DNA of 64,000 bases from Hyphomicrobiales bacterium (GTDB lineage: Bacteria; Pseudomonadota; Alphaproteobacteria; Rhizobiales; OSC116). Positions within the stretch are counted from its first letter, which is position 1. Each line of letters opens with the position of its first letter. Location: positions 62,001 through 126,000 of the forward strand of contig JABSRZ010000011.1 of assembly GCA_013214705.1 (NCBI GenBank), given 5' to 3'. Below the pieces are notes generated by a model. That model was given only the letters and a program-made list of their open reading frames with translations. It ran no database searches and was not told the origin of the DNA. Made by a program: the position numbers and the translations under genes. Of the stretch, positions 55,336 to 64,000 are shown piece after piece.

Positions 55336-56742
55336 TCAATTTGGTTTAATTTCACGCTGCCAAATGTCTTTGATTACACTGTAGGCCATCATCACGTCGG
55401 CGCGGGTTGTGTCAAATTGGCCGACCTGAAACCTAATAATCTTGCGGTCGCCGAAAAGCCCTTGAGTCACATAAATTCGGCCATCATCATTGATGGCGTC
55501 AACTAAGCGTTGCTGGCAATCATCATCGCCGGGGCAGCGGAACGAAAATAAGCTCAAAATCGGCTCCGTGACAATTTCAAACCCGGCAATGCCGCGCAGC
55601 TCCTCGCACAATTCACCAGCCCATAAGATATGGTTTCGGATGCGTGTCCGCAAGCCCTCCAAGCCATAAGAGCGGATGAGAAACCAAATTTTCAAAGCCC
55701 GAAAACGCCGCCCAAGGGGGATGGTCCATTCTGAATAATTGGTCACGCTTTCGCCGGTTGTTTTTAGATATTCCGGCTCGATTTTTAGCGTGTTGAGCTG
55801 TGGTTGTGGGTCTTTAAGGAATTGCACAGAACAGTCAAATTGCGCTCCGAGCCATTTATGTGGGTTAAACACAATGCTGTCAAAGTCATCAACATCTGCC
55901 CAAAAATCGCTGCGCAATTCTGGGCAAATCATTGCTGCGCCCGCCCAAGCGGCATCTAGGTGGGTGTATAGATTTTCGGCTTTGGCAACTTCTAGCACGG
56001 GGCCAAGTATGTCACACGCGCCAACGCCTGTACCGCCGGTGATGGCGACGATTCCGGCAGGGGTGTGGCCGTTAGCACGGTCTTTGGCAATTGCTGCTTT
56101 GAGGGCAGCTACGTCCATACTGTGTCGTGGGCCGTTGGTTGGAATTTTAACTAGGTTGGCTTGTCCTATGCCAGCCACCCAACAGGCGCGGTCTATCGAC
56201 GAATGGACTTGATCGGAGCAGTAAATGCGCAATTGGCCTTTGGTTGACAACCCGTCCTGATTTCCAGTAAAGCCAGTGGCGCGTTCTCGCATTGTCAGCA
56301 CTGCTGACAGCGTTGCGGATGATGCACTATCTTGTATGACGCCGGTATAACCATCCGCAAGGCCGAGCGCTTGGCGCAGCCAATCTACCATCACGCCTTC
56401 GACCTCTGTCGCGGCGGGTGAGGTTTGCCAAAGCATACATTGTGCCGCAACGGTGCTTACCAACATTTCGGCAAGAATAGACGGTGGAGCAGCGTTGGCG
56501 GGAAAATAGGCAAAGAAACGCGGGTGCTGCCAATGGGTCATGCCGGGCATAACGATGCCTTCAAAATCTGCCATGATGGCATCCATCGCCTCTGCCTGTT
56601 CGGGCGGTGAGACTGGAAGTTGGGCTTTTATCTCCCCCGGTGCCGTTTGGGCACGCACTGGCCGGTCGCGCAAAGTTTTGCGGTAATCTGCGCTCCAATC
56701 TGCAATATACTTGCCCCAGTGGGCGAATTCATCCCATTCCAT
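55336..56742 (-). CDS. PLP-dependent aromatic-L-amino-acid-type decarboxylase
   Basis: 468 residues from the ATG at 56742 (MEWDEFAHWGKYIADW is the usual N-terminus; the ORF reaches 56805). Group II decarboxylase: MTHWQHPRFFAYFPANAAPPSILAEML, TPAATEVE-like SPAATEVEGVMVDWL, YCSDQVHSSIDRACWVAG, HLDAAWAGAAMICPE, and PLP lysine in NPHKWLGAQFDCS. It decarboxylates tryptophan, tyrosine, DOPA or a similar acid to an amine. It is divergent from a DMT transporter that could export the product, which is inference. Confidence 0.92.
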   Translation of the reverse strand: MEWDEFAHWGKYIADWSADYRKTLRDRPVRAQTAPGEIKAQLPVSPPEQAEAMDAIMADFEGIVMPGMTHWQHPRFFAYFPANAAPPSILAEMLVSTVAAQCMLWQTSPAATEVEGVMVDWLRQALGLADGYTGVIQDSASSATLSAVLTMRERATGFTGNQDGLSTKGQLRIYCSDQVHSSIDRACWVAGIGQANLVKIPTNGPRHSMDVAALKAAIAKDRANGHTPAGIVAITGGTGVGACDILGPVLEVAKAENLYTHLDAAWAGAAMICPELRSDFWADVDDFDSIVFNPHKWLGAQFDCSVQFLKDPQPQLNTLKIEPEYLKTTGESVTNYSEWTIPLGRRFRALKIWFLIRSYGLEGLRTRIRNHILWAGELCEELRGIAGFEIVTEPILSLFSFRCPGDDDCQQRLVDAINDDGRIYVTQGLFGDRKIIRFQVGQFDTTRADVMMAYSVIKDIWQREIKPN

Positions 56743-57020
56743 TATTTTATTTCTCCCAATGTTTTGCCAACAATCGATGGGTAAACTAGGCGAAAGTCTT
56801 GCCATTTATTGCGGTTTAATTGTGCAGGCTATACGATTCATCGCGGCACATCAAATAAGAATATTGCCTTTATGCGCCAAATTTTTTATGGCTTGGCAGG
56901 TGTTTTAACCGTAAAAACATGTAGATGTGTTGCAATCGATTCATATTGCAATTAATGTTAAATCAAATCTGAACCAAAATAGATTACACTCATCAACCCA
57001 AACTATTGTTCGAGATGCTT

Positions 57021-57989
57021 ATGATTCGCAATGTTTCACTTTCCGCTAATACCTCCGGGGCTTTGTTCGGCTTGGCTGCATTTGCAACATTTTCAATCCA
57101 TGACGTTATTGTTAAACAGCTTGGCGCTAGCTATTCGCCATTCCAGATTGTTTTTTTTAGCGCGCTTCTGAGTTTTCCGCTCATTACGATCATATTGGTG
57201 AGCGATCAAAAGCCAGGCACATTGCGACCCGTGCATCCATGGTGGATAGCCTTGCGGAGTGTCAGCGGTTCGGCATCGGCTATCTGCGCATTTTACGCCT
57301 TCGGTCAACTTCCGCTATCCCAAGTTTACGGCATTCTTTTTGCTGCGCCGTTGATAATCACCGTGTTAGCTATCCCTATGCTTGGCGAAGTCATTCGCAT
57401 TCGGCGTGGGTTGGCTGTGCTTGTTGGTTTGGTAGGCGTTCTGGTGGTTTTAAACCCCGACAAAACACCGATGAGTAGCGGACATATAGCCGCCCTGATT
57501 GCGGCTTTTACCGGCGCTTTAAATTCCATCATCGTCCGAAAAATCGGCAATGATGAAAGAGGTGTGGTCATGATTTTATACCCGATGTTGACCAATCTTG
57601 TGTTGACGGCGATGGTCTTGCCGTTTGTTTACGTGGCCGTGCCCATTGCAGACCTTGGTGGGTTGGCGGTTGTTTCGGCGCTCGTGCTGTTGGCTATGGG
57701 GTTATTGATAGCGGCTTATACACGGGGTGACGCCATAATCGTTGCGCCGATGCAGTATTCTCAGATTATTTGGGCCACCTTATTTGGCGTGTTGTGGTTC
57801 AATGAATTCCCAGAGTGGCAAACTTATGTAGGCACGGCAATAATTGCACTGTCTGGGATTTACATTCTGAAACGCGAAGCCACGGGTAATGTCTCTAAAA
57901 ATACGCCTGTGCTGAAGACGCGCACCCGGATTGGCACTGCAACAGGCGTGCGGGTCGGGTCGATCCTGCGCCGTAAACGTAAGAAATAA
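57021..57989 (+). CDS. DMT-superfamily EamA transporter
   Basis: 322 residues from the ATG at 57021 (57015 also possible; the frame's TTG at 57006 is unlikely). Ten membrane helices in two EamA repeats. The C-terminal tail is basic (TRTRIGTATGVRVGSILRRKRKK) and cytoplasmic. S-adenosylmethionine or amino-acid/amine export are known for the family. It is divergent from the PLP decarboxylase. The substrate is unknown. Confidence 0.9.
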   Translation: MIRNVSLSANTSGALFGLAAFATFSIHDVIVKQLGASYSPFQIVFFSALLSFPLITIILVSDQKPGTLRPVHPWWIALRSVSGSASAICAFYAFGQLPLSQVYGILFAAPLIITVLAIPMLGEVIRIRRGLAVLVGLVGVLVVLNPDKTPMSSGHIAALIAAFTGALNSIIVRKIGNDERGVVMILYPMLTNLVLTAMVLPFVYVAVPIADLGGLAVVSALVLLAMGLLIAAYTRGDAIIVAPMQYSQIIWATLFGVLWFNEFPEWQTYVGTAIIALSGIYILKREATGNVSKNTPVLKTRTRIGTATGVRVGSILRRKRKK

Positions 57990-58490
57990 CCATTTGCCGC
58001 AGTAAGGTGATCGGAATCTGCTCCAATAGTAAAAACAGACTCTGCATAAATTTGGATCGGTTTAAAGGGGAATAGGTCACACCCTTGGCTTTTGATTAAG
58101 TCGATGCTTATGTGGGAACATGGAGCGGCACTAAAGCGGGACATACCGAGTCCACATTGGAGAGCTTAATTTTCAGCGGCCTAACACCCCATCGTTTCGT
58201 ATTGTCCATTTGATTTTGGGTAAATTTATAAAAGTGAAGCGGGTTAATCATTCGCCTAAAGCATATATTTTCTACAGCCCAATCATATTCAGGCCTTCGA
58301 TTATTGGCACACTTTCGCCAACATCAGTTGGGAATTCGGCCGAATGGCCTGTTTTAAGATAACCTCTTCTATCGTAAAAGGCGAGTGTGCATAAGGTATT
58401 TTAACTTAGTAAAGTCAAAATTTAATTGATAGGTTGCTGGGAAGTTAGCTGCACTGAACGGTGGATTAAATCAATTGTTGGGTGGGAATA
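57990..58490. other. Intergenic patch with degraded sequence
   Basis: About 500 bp without an intact gene. It includes a GNAT C-terminal fragment (58272-58400). Short frames at 57860-58144 (minus) and 58426-58737 (plus) do not look like protein. Confidence 0.5.
58272..58400 (-). pseudogene. C-terminal fragment of a GNAT acetyltransferase
   Basis: The frame NTLCTLAFYDRRGYLKTGHS...PIIEGLNMIGL-stop is the typical end of a GNAT domain (the FY-x-RRGY helix and final strand). It is preceded by a stop and has no start or N-terminal half. Confidence 0.5.
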
Positions 58491-58895
58491 TTACAGTTCA
58501 AAATCTGGAAATATTTTTTTATTCACTTTAATCAAATGGCCAATATCTAAAGCATTGCCATCGGAGGTTATTTCTATTTTGGTTATCAGATTTCCTTTGA
58601 ATTGCACTTTGGAATGTCCCACATATTCACTTCTATACTTCCTAGCATTATCTATTATACTCATAATATATGTCGTCTCAAATAAAAACTCATTTATTTC
58701 ATTTATCTCACCATCGAGAAGTCTGTATTCAGGGTAAATTTTGTTCATATAGGCTATCCACTCAATCATAGATAACTCATGCCCAAGAGTGGTTATAACC
58801 ACAGCATTATCTGCAACAATGTCTTGCACATCGTCCATCGTAATATTATTGATTACCTTAAAAAATCTCTCGACACTTTTTCTATTTTCACTCAT
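58491..58895 (-). CDS. SnoaL/NTF2-like fold protein
   Basis: 134 residues. KSVERFFKVINNITMDDVQDIVADNAVVITTLGHELSMIEWIAYMNKIYPEYRLLDGEIN and the C-terminal strand FKGNLITKIEITSDG...DIGHLI fit a SnoaL-like polyketide-cyclase/ester-dehydratase fold. Many such proteins bind small hydrophobic molecules; no catalytic residue can be assigned. Stands alone. Confidence 0.65.
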   Translation of the reverse strand: MSENRKSVERFFKVINNITMDDVQDIVADNAVVITTLGHELSMIEWIAYMNKIYPEYRLLDGEINEINEFLFETTYIMSIIDNARKYRSEYVGHSKVQFKGNLITKIEITSDGNALDIGHLIKVNKKIFPDFEL

Positions 58896-59137
58896 TTATT
58901 ATCACTTTCTTAGCACCACAGCTATCAGCATGTGGCAAGTTTTTGTTCGGTGTCCATGATATATCTGCTGGAATTTCATTTGCAGTGACAAGTCTCGTAA
59001 GACGTAATTTTCGTAACACATTCGGCTAATATTGCCAAGTGTTGCATGGCGGCTCAAGGCCTTTTTGGGCCGGTCTGAGACGGCACACAAGAGTGGATTC
59101 TGCCTGCAATTCGCTCGCGGGCAGTGGAAATGCTAAA

Positions 59138-59446
59138 TTAAGCGATAACTTCACCGATCAACATCTGTGGTTCTACAGTGGTGAAATTTGGGATGTCAGC
59201 CAGGACAGGGCCAGCGACTTTAAGTGCGGCTTGAAGGTTGTCCATGCTGGCAAAAATCATTGTCGCAACAACGTAAAAGCCGGCAGGGACATCAGGGCCA
59301 CCGGCAAGGCCTTTTGAAACGCTAGTGCTTTGGATGTGTTCATCCATATGTTCGCCAACAAGTGGCAAATGGGTTTGCGTGTAATAGGCGTGATCGAATT
59401 TAGTATTTTCAGTTACGGGATACAAAACTTGTAATGAAGTGGTCAT
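59138..59446 (-). CDS. EthD family protein
   Basis: 102 residues. The ferredoxin-like dimeric alpha/beta barrel of EthD: LQVLYPVTENTKFDHAYYTQTHLPLVGEHM, where Y-x-x-x-HLPL is the family signature, then VVATMIFASMDNLQAALKVAGPVLADIPNFTTVEPQMLIGEV. EthD aids P450-mediated ether degradation in Rhodococcus, but most members are uncharacterised. It has an aaaggaaat ribosome binding site. No partner gene is nearby. Confidence 0.88.
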   Translation of the reverse strand: MTTSLQVLYPVTENTKFDHAYYTQTHLPLVGEHMDEHIQSTSVSKGLAGGPDVPAGFYVVATMIFASMDNLQAALKVAGPVLADIPNFTTVEPQMLIGEVIA

Positions 59447-59554
59447 GGTATTTCCTTTTTAGTTTGGTTTTATTATATAAAGTCTAAATGATCACCGATA
59501 ATTGTAGTGACGCCCTCAGTATTTTCGTTTGGCGCGGCGTGAAGTGTGGTCGTA

Positions 59555-59832
59555 TCAGGGTTTCATGCCGCTCCGTGTATTCATTTAAGCAGCGAATTAC
59601 TCAAAAGCCAAGCGGCTTTTCCACCCTATTGCGGAATGCCGTTTTGTTTGCCATGTATGCCGCTATAGTAGTTGAACTTTGAAAGTTCTAAAAATGTTTC
59701 CATAACCGCATTATTATAGCGATTATTTTTTCCTGACATGGATATTTTAAAACCTAATTCACGCAATCGTTTTTGATATGTGAAATTCAATAATTGGCCG
59801 CGGCTAATATGGTATATGAGGCTAGTAGGCAT
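59555..59832 (-). pseudogene. IS3-family transposase (OrfB) remnant
   Basis: The 68-codon frame LIYHISRGQLLNFTYQKRLRELGFKISMSGKNNRYNNAVMETF aligns with the DDE region of IS3-type transposases (HSDRGxQYxS...GNCYDNAVMETF). The catalytic Asp is lost in HIS, and DNA is now NNA. In a shifted frame downstream, AIGWKSRLAFE matches the family's C-terminus, followed by an in-frame stop. About 50 residues between them are deleted. Confidence 0.75.
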
Positions 59833-59951
59833 GGCTGAGCAGGTGTTCTAAACATGATTAAGTATTCATAATTGCATACCTCGATAACGTTTTCTGTAGC
59901 TAGTTAAACATTTATTAAAGGAATATGATCTTCTAAACTTAGGAGATTGAA

Positions 59952-60305
59952 ATGAAAATTGGATATATTTTACAATTAGAAGGCGCTGCGATATTTATGG
60001 GGGCGCTGGTTATATACGCCCAGTCAGGAGCGTCTTGGTGGTTATTTGGAGCGTTAATATTGGCACCAGATTTGGCGATGGTCGGCTATGGATTTGGGCC
60101 TAAAATCGGAACTTTTTGCTATAATTTATTACATAATTATGTTTTGCCTGCTGTATTTGTGGTTGTGGGACTTTATTTTGCTGAAATCCTATACATTCAC
60201 ATTGTGATAATTTGGATTGCCCATATCGGTATGGACAGAGCCATTCAATATGGATTAAAATACAATACAGGATTTAAAGATACACATATTAATAGGTTGA
60301 ATTGA
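59952..60305 (+). CDS. DUF4260-type membrane protein
   Basis: 117 residues with about four membrane helices. LQLEGAAIFMGALVIYAQSGASWWLFGALILAPDLAMVGYGFGPKIGTFCYNLLHNYVLP and IAHIGMDRAIQYGLKYNTGFKDTHI match DUF4260, whose function is unknown. A gaga-type ribosome binding site precedes the ATG. It stands alone between remnants. Confidence 0.8.
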   Translation: MKIGYILQLEGAAIFMGALVIYAQSGASWWLFGALILAPDLAMVGYGFGPKIGTFCYNLLHNYVLPAVFVVVGLYFAEILYIHIVIIWIAHIGMDRAIQYGLKYNTGFKDTHINRLN

Positions 60306-60673
60306 TGCCTGAAAATAAACATATATACCAAAGGGCTGATTGTTCATAAACTAGAAATCGTTTCGACACCGCGCAACCCTATTAATCCATACAAATCCTT
60401 TCTTCGGCCGAATATTGCCTACGAGTGGCGCGGTGAATGGCCTTAATTACTGGTCATCTTCACTCGTTAAAAGCTTTACGATAAAGCCAAACACTTTCCT
60501 ATGAAAATGCACTAATCTGTTCCATTAAAGCTGACGATTTGCAATTTTGCTGTAAGAAAACGGTCTATTTTGGGTTTTTGGGCGAGGGGTAAAGCGGTGC
60601 TTGTTTTCTCTAGCTTGAACCTGATATCAAATATGATATGTTTATAATTATTTCATAGCCAAGGGGAATTTAA
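60306..60673. other. Non-coding region
   Basis: 368 bp without a credible gene. I see only a short imperfect repeat (GATATCAAATATGATATG, around 60630) near the promoter of the next gene. Confidence 0.4.
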
Positions 60674-60967
60674 ATGAACGGTATTTTGATCCAGTATGTA
60701 TACAATGGAGATGAAGAAAAGTGGCAAGCGGCAATAGATGAATTTATAGAAAATATTCAGTCGGATAAACGATTAAATGGTCACTTTTCGTATGAGGTCG
60801 TTTGTCATGAGGGTGGCGAACGGGCTCACATTGGTCACTGGGATTCAGCAGAAACTCTAGAGCATCTGCAATTGCAAGATTTCTTCAAAATATTTTCTAA
60901 ACATGTGAAAGAATTTGCGGGCGATACGTTGAATCCGAAGCGTTTTTATTCAAAAGCGAAGACCTGA
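60674..60967 (+). CDS. Small ABM-like (dimeric alpha/beta barrel) protein
   Basis: 97 residues. ILIQYVYNGDEEKWQAAIDEFIENIQSDKRLNGHFSYEVVCHEGGERAHIGHWDSAETLEHLQLQDFFKIFSKHV has the beta-alpha-beta-beta pattern of antibiotic-biosynthesis-monooxygenase-like proteins. It has an aaggggaat ribosome binding site. The function is unknown and there is no obvious operon partner. Confidence 0.7.
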   Translation: MNGILIQYVYNGDEEKWQAAIDEFIENIQSDKRLNGHFSYEVVCHEGGERAHIGHWDSAETLEHLQLQDFFKIFSKHVKEFAGDTLNPKRFYSKAKT

Positions 60968-61373
60968 TTCACTAAACATTTCAAGCCGCCAATAATTTTT
61001 TTCAACAAGTCGAAATTCGATATTCAATCAGACAGAGCCAAAAAATGTATGAAGCGATGGTTTCAAATTTTTGAGAGTTCACTTTATTGAATTCGAAATT
61101 TGTATCGGGATTTGCTTTGAGTAACTGGCATGACAAGCGCCATTGGGAAAGCACACAGAAATACATTTGTCTGCTGACTACTCTCAGAACGAAGCCGTAA
61201 ATAATAAAAAAATAATGTCAAAATTCAGATGTTGACAAGGTAAATGTTTTTTTATATGTTAAAGTGGTTTAGCGCAAAACCTTGGTATCAATTTTTGTAT
61301 TCTCAAGATGAAGCGCTTTATTTTGAAGCCGCAGGTTTAGCGATAAACCTAATGCATTAATGGTGAGGGTTAA
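60968..61373. other. Intergenic region upstream of the LacI-regulated operon
   Basis: 406 bp without a gene. Its right half should hold the promoter of the LacI-type regulator and contains a candidate operator at 61308-61321. Confidence 0.45.
61308..61321. promoter_or_regulatory. Candidate LacI-family operator
   Basis: ATGAAGCGCTTTAT is a near-perfect palindrome centred on AAGCGCTT, the core typical of LacI/GalR-family sites. It lies 52 bp upstream of the LacI-family start and suggests autoregulation. Confidence 0.55.
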
Positions 61374-62408
61374 ATGGCCAGAACGACAATAAAAGATATT
61401 GCAGAGGCTTCAGGCGTGTCACAAATGACTGTGTCAAATGTCATTAATGATCGAAAATCAAAAGCTTCGGCAGCGACAATCGAAAAAATCAACCAAGCCA
61501 TTAAAAACCTGAATTACCGACCCAATATGTCGGCACGTAGTTTGGCATCTAGCGCCTCCAAGATGGTCGGCGTGGTTATACCTTTTACCGAAAATCAAAA
61601 CCAATTGCTGTTAGACAACCCATTTTACGCCGAAATGATTTCGGGCATAGAAAGTGCATTGCGCGAACAAGGTTATTACATGATGTTGGCGGGCGTTGGC
61701 GAAAGCAATGTAGCCTTAGATGTAATTTCACATTGGAATGTGGATGGGTTAATTGTGCTCGGCATTTATCCTGAAGGCCTATATGACCTGTTGAAAACCA
61801 TGAAATTACCGACTTTACTGATAGACTCCTACATCGAGGATGATCATTTTTATCATCTGCGTGTTGATGACGACGCGGCGGCATTTGAGGCAACAAATTA
61901 TTTAATTGCGCAAGGCCATAAAAACATTGCCTTGGTCACCGGCGCTATTCGCGAAGATGGGGTTATAAAACGTCGTTTAGCCGGCTATAACCGGGCGCTA
62001 AAACAGGCCAATTTAGTGCAAAACCCAGATTATATATTCGAAGGCAGTGTTGGTTTTGCCTGGGGCCAAAAAGCCGCGGATAAATTGATTGCTCAAAATA
62101 AAATTACAGCTGCGTTCTGCACGGCAGATCTTATTGCCGCTGGTTTACTTGCTGGGTTGCATAAAAATGGCAAACAAATACCCCAAGACATAAGTGTAAT
62201 GGGATTTGATAATATATCTATTTCGCAAATGGTTTACCCGGCGTTGACCACAATGGACCAAGAAATTGTTGGCAAGGGCAGGATAGCCGCTAATTTAATG
62301 ACCTCGCTACTAACCAAAAAACAAGTTGAACGTGAGGTTGAAACCAAAGTTAAAATCATCATTCGTGATAGCGTGTCAAAATTTAAAATGAGGCGCGATG
62401 ATGTTTGA
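61374..62408 (+). CDS. LacI family transcriptional regulator
   Basis: 344 residues. N-terminal HTH TIKDIAEASGVSQMTVSNVINDRKS, hinge around YRPNMSARSLAS, then the periplasmic-binding-like effector domain (VGVVIPFTENQNQLLLDNPFYAEMISGI, GFDNISISQMVYPALTTMDQ). It probably senses a sugar and controls the ABC importer whose first permease overlaps its 3' end by 11 bp. Confidence 0.94.
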   Translation: MARTTIKDIAEASGVSQMTVSNVINDRKSKASAATIEKINQAIKNLNYRPNMSARSLASSASKMVGVVIPFTENQNQLLLDNPFYAEMISGIESALREQGYYMMLAGVGESNVALDVISHWNVDGLIVLGIYPEGLYDLLKTMKLPTLLIDSYIEDDHFYHLRVDDDAAAFEATNYLIAQGHKNIALVTGAIREDGVIKRRLAGYNRALKQANLVQNPDYIFEGSVGFAWGQKAADKLIAQNKITAAFCTADLIAAGLLAGLHKNGKQIPQDISVMGFDNISISQMVYPALTTMDQEIVGKGRIAANLMTSLLTKKQVEREVETKVKIIIRDSVSKFKMRRDDV

Positions 62409-63285
62409 TAATATAGACAAATCTAAATATTTGGCGCTGCTGGTTTTGCTGTTGCCCAGCCTACTGGGCATGCTGGCATTTGTCATTGCGCCAATAATTG
62501 CGTCACTTATTTTGAGTTTTTCGCAATGGGATTTAATTGGTGATGTAAAATGGATTGGCTTTGATAATTATACCACCATAATATTCGACCCAGCGGTGCG
62601 AACTGCATTGTTCAATACATTGATGTTTATAGCCGGTTATTTACCAAGCGTTATTGTCATTGCATTGGGGTTGGCATTGGTTTTAAACAGTAAAATCAAA
62701 GCCAAAACATTTTTTAGAGCGGTATATTTTGTGCCCGTCGTAACCTCATGGGTGGCGGTTTCATTGGTGTGGAAATGGATGCTTAACCCGGTTTATGGCA
62801 TTGTCAATTACGGGCTTTCATTTGTTGGTATAGATGGCCCCGGTTGGCTTTATGACCCGAACTGGGCGATGGCAGGGGTAATTTTGACTACAGTGTGGAA
62901 AGACATCGGCTTTGTGATGGTCATCTATTTAGCTGGCTTACAAGATATTCCCGAAAACCTTTATGAAGCGGCGGAGTTAGAAGATGCCAATGCGTGGCAA
63001 AAGTTTAGGTTTATCACTTGGCCATTGCTGGCACGCACGACATTTTTTGTGACCACAATATCGCTCATTAATTCGTTTCAAGTGTTCGATCAAATTTGGG
63101 TGATGACCAAAGGCGGCCCTGCTGGCTCCACCAGCGTGATGATGGAACTTATCTATAAAAATGCGTTTAGCTATTATAAAATGGGCTATGCATCGGCCAT
63201 ATCTTGGGTTTTATTCGTCATTATTTTTGCGGTGACTATAACCCAAAATTATCTGCAAAAACAGCGGAGTGCCTATAATGTTTAA
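62398..63285 (+). CDS. Sugar ABC transporter permease (MalF/UgpA type)
   Basis: 295 residues; start at 62398 or the adjacent ATG 62401. Six membrane helices; EAA loop ENLYEAAELEDANAWQKFRFITWPLLARTTFF. It forms an importer with the following permease, which overlaps by 8 bp. No binding protein gene is in view; it may lie beyond the window. Confidence 0.92.
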   Translation: MMFDNIDKSKYLALLVLLLPSLLGMLAFVIAPIIASLILSFSQWDLIGDVKWIGFDNYTTIIFDPAVRTALFNTLMFIAGYLPSVIVIALGLALVLNSKIKAKTFFRAVYFVPVVTSWVAVSLVWKWMLNPVYGIVNYGLSFVGIDGPGWLYDPNWAMAGVILTTVWKDIGFVMVIYLAGLQDIPENLYEAAELEDANAWQKFRFITWPLLARTTFFVTTISLINSFQVFDQIWVMTKGGPAGSTSVMMELIYKNAFSYYKMGYASAISWVLFVIIFAVTITQNYLQKQRSAYNV

Positions 63286-64000
63286 GCAGTTCGAAAATTT
63301 TTCGGCCGGGCGAAGCCTAACCTATATTTTATTGCTAATCGGTGCTGCTGCCATGTTGCTGCCTTTTGCTTGGATGATTGCTACATCTTTCAAAGGGGAG
63401 GGTGCAGTGTTTGTAACGCCGCCGCAACTTATACCCACAGAGCCAACGCTGGATAATTATTTCAAGGTTTTCAATTCATCGCCAATGGGTCGGTTTATTT
63501 TAAACAGCGTCATCGTGTCGAGTTTAAATACCTTTTTGGTGGTTTTATTTGCTGCGTCATCTGGTTATGCCTTTGCGCGGATAAAATTTAAAGGCCGGGA
63601 AGTGTTGTTCTATGGCTATTTAGCCACCATGATGGTGCCTCAGCAAGTCACTCTGACGCCTTTGTTTGTCATAATGAATTTTCTCGATTGGAGCAATAGC
63701 TACCAAGCGTTGATATTGCCAACTAGCTTTAGCGCGTTTGGGACTTTTTTAATGCGCCAGTTTTTTATGGGCATTCCGCAAGAGATTGAAGACGCTGCTG
63801 TGCTCGATGGGGCAGGGCACATCACCATTTTTTATAAAATTGCCATTCATTTGGCAAAACCAGCCATGGCCACATTAGCAATTTTTGCCTTCATGGCCAG
63901 CTGGAACAGTTTTTTATGGCCGCTCATCATCACCTCAGATAGTTCGATGATGACTTTGCCACTCGGATTATCATTTTTGCAAGGGCGCTGGACAACAGAT
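63278..64000 (+). CDS. Sugar ABC transporter permease (MalG/UgpE type), 5' part
   Basis: 241 residues are visible before the window ends. N-terminal membrane helix LTYILLLIGAAAMLLPFAWMI, SFKGEGAVF, and the EAA loop EIEDAAVLDGAGHITIFYKIAIHLAKPAMATLA. It is the partner of the preceding permease, with an 8-bp overlap. The 3' end lies outside. Confidence 0.92.
   Translation, partial: MFKQFENFSAGRSLTYILLLIGAAAMLLPFAWMIATSFKGEGAVFVTPPQLIPTEPTLDNYFKVFNSSPMGRFILNSVIVSSLNTFLVVLFAASSGYAFARIKFKGREVLFYGYLATMMVPQQVTLTPLFVIMNFLDWSNSYQALILPTSFSAFGTFLMRQFFMGIPQEIEDAAVLDGAGHITIFYKIAIHLAKPAMATLAIFAFMASWNSFLWPLIITSDSSMMTLPLGLSFLQGRWTTD

Noticed and set aside
57860-58144. 94-codon minus-strand frame
   Set aside because: It overlaps the end of the DMT transporter gene and shows no domain or signal.
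58426-58737. 103-codon plus-strand frame
   Set aside because: It is antisense to the SnoaL-like gene, which has a better fold pattern and composition.
59488-59682. 64-codon plus-strand frame
   Set aside because: It is antisense to the IS3-family remnant, whose motifs are clear on the minus strand.

Overview
The window looks like a chromosomal stretch from a free-living, probably aquatic, AT-leaning alphaproteobacterium. The reasons are lineage-typical traits: an imuA-imuB-dnaE2 mutagenesis operon behind a GTTC-N7-GTTC LexA box, a pdhA-pdhB-pdhC-lpd operon in which E1-beta carries its own lipoyl domain and which follows a DivIC/FtsB-like gene, a HemB with the aspartate-type metal site, and an LdtR-type MarR regulator beside an L,D-transpeptidase. 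Genus cannot be assigned by eye.

Layout. 1-4.4 kb: oxidoreductase end, GMC oxidoreductase, TetR regulator, haloalkane dehalogenase-like hydrolase, MAPEG protein. 4.4-7.7 kb: Xre regulator, membrane-anchored hydrolase, SelO. 7.7-9.5 kb: decayed ribosomal-protection (TetM/OtrA-like) GTPase gene. 9.5-14.8 kb: sugar-type ABC importer with a Gfo/Idh/MocA dehydrogenase. 14.9-16.2 kb: merF-like gene, a secreted unknown, a broken second merF and the ghost C-terminus of a second ABC ATPase. 16.27-18.52 kb: tRNA-Ser(GCU) and a 2.2 kb island bounded by a copy of the tRNA 3' end, carrying a large protein with a HEPN-type RNxxxH motif. 18.6-23.9 kb: SOS mutasome. 24-28.3 kb: hemB, ldtR, L,D-transpeptidase, DivIC-like gene. 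28.5-33.7 kb: pyruvate dehydrogenase complex. 33.7-35.4 kb: OmpA lipoprotein and GH114-like protein.

35.5-49.9 kb is a reductive pyrimidine catabolic locus. PreT-PreA reduce uracil/thymine, dihydropyrimidinase opens the ring, a Zn amidohydrolase removes the carbamoyl group, an omega-aminotransferase makes the semialdehyde, and MmsA converts it to an acyl-CoA. A DMT exporter and a four-gene NMT1/THI5-type ABC importer accompany them. The regulator is unusual: two RutR-like TetR proteins fused in one 424-residue chain, divergent from the catabolic operon. The intergenic region holds a perfect RutR-type palindrome overlapping the putative -35 box.

50-57.9 kb: GH3 hydrolase, cupin, GNAT, a GntR/FCD regulator divergent from an lldD-like oxidase with a GlcG-like partner, a PLP decarboxylase and a DMT transporter. 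58-61.3 kb is a sparse accessory patch with small enzymes (SnoaL-like, EthD, ABM, DUF4260) and remnants of a GNAT gene and an IS3-family transposase. 61.4 kb to the end is a LacI-regulated sugar ABC importer running off the edge.

Best candidates for something undescribed are the single-chain tandem RutR with its operator, and the HEPN-motif protein alone in a tRNA-Ser mini-island.
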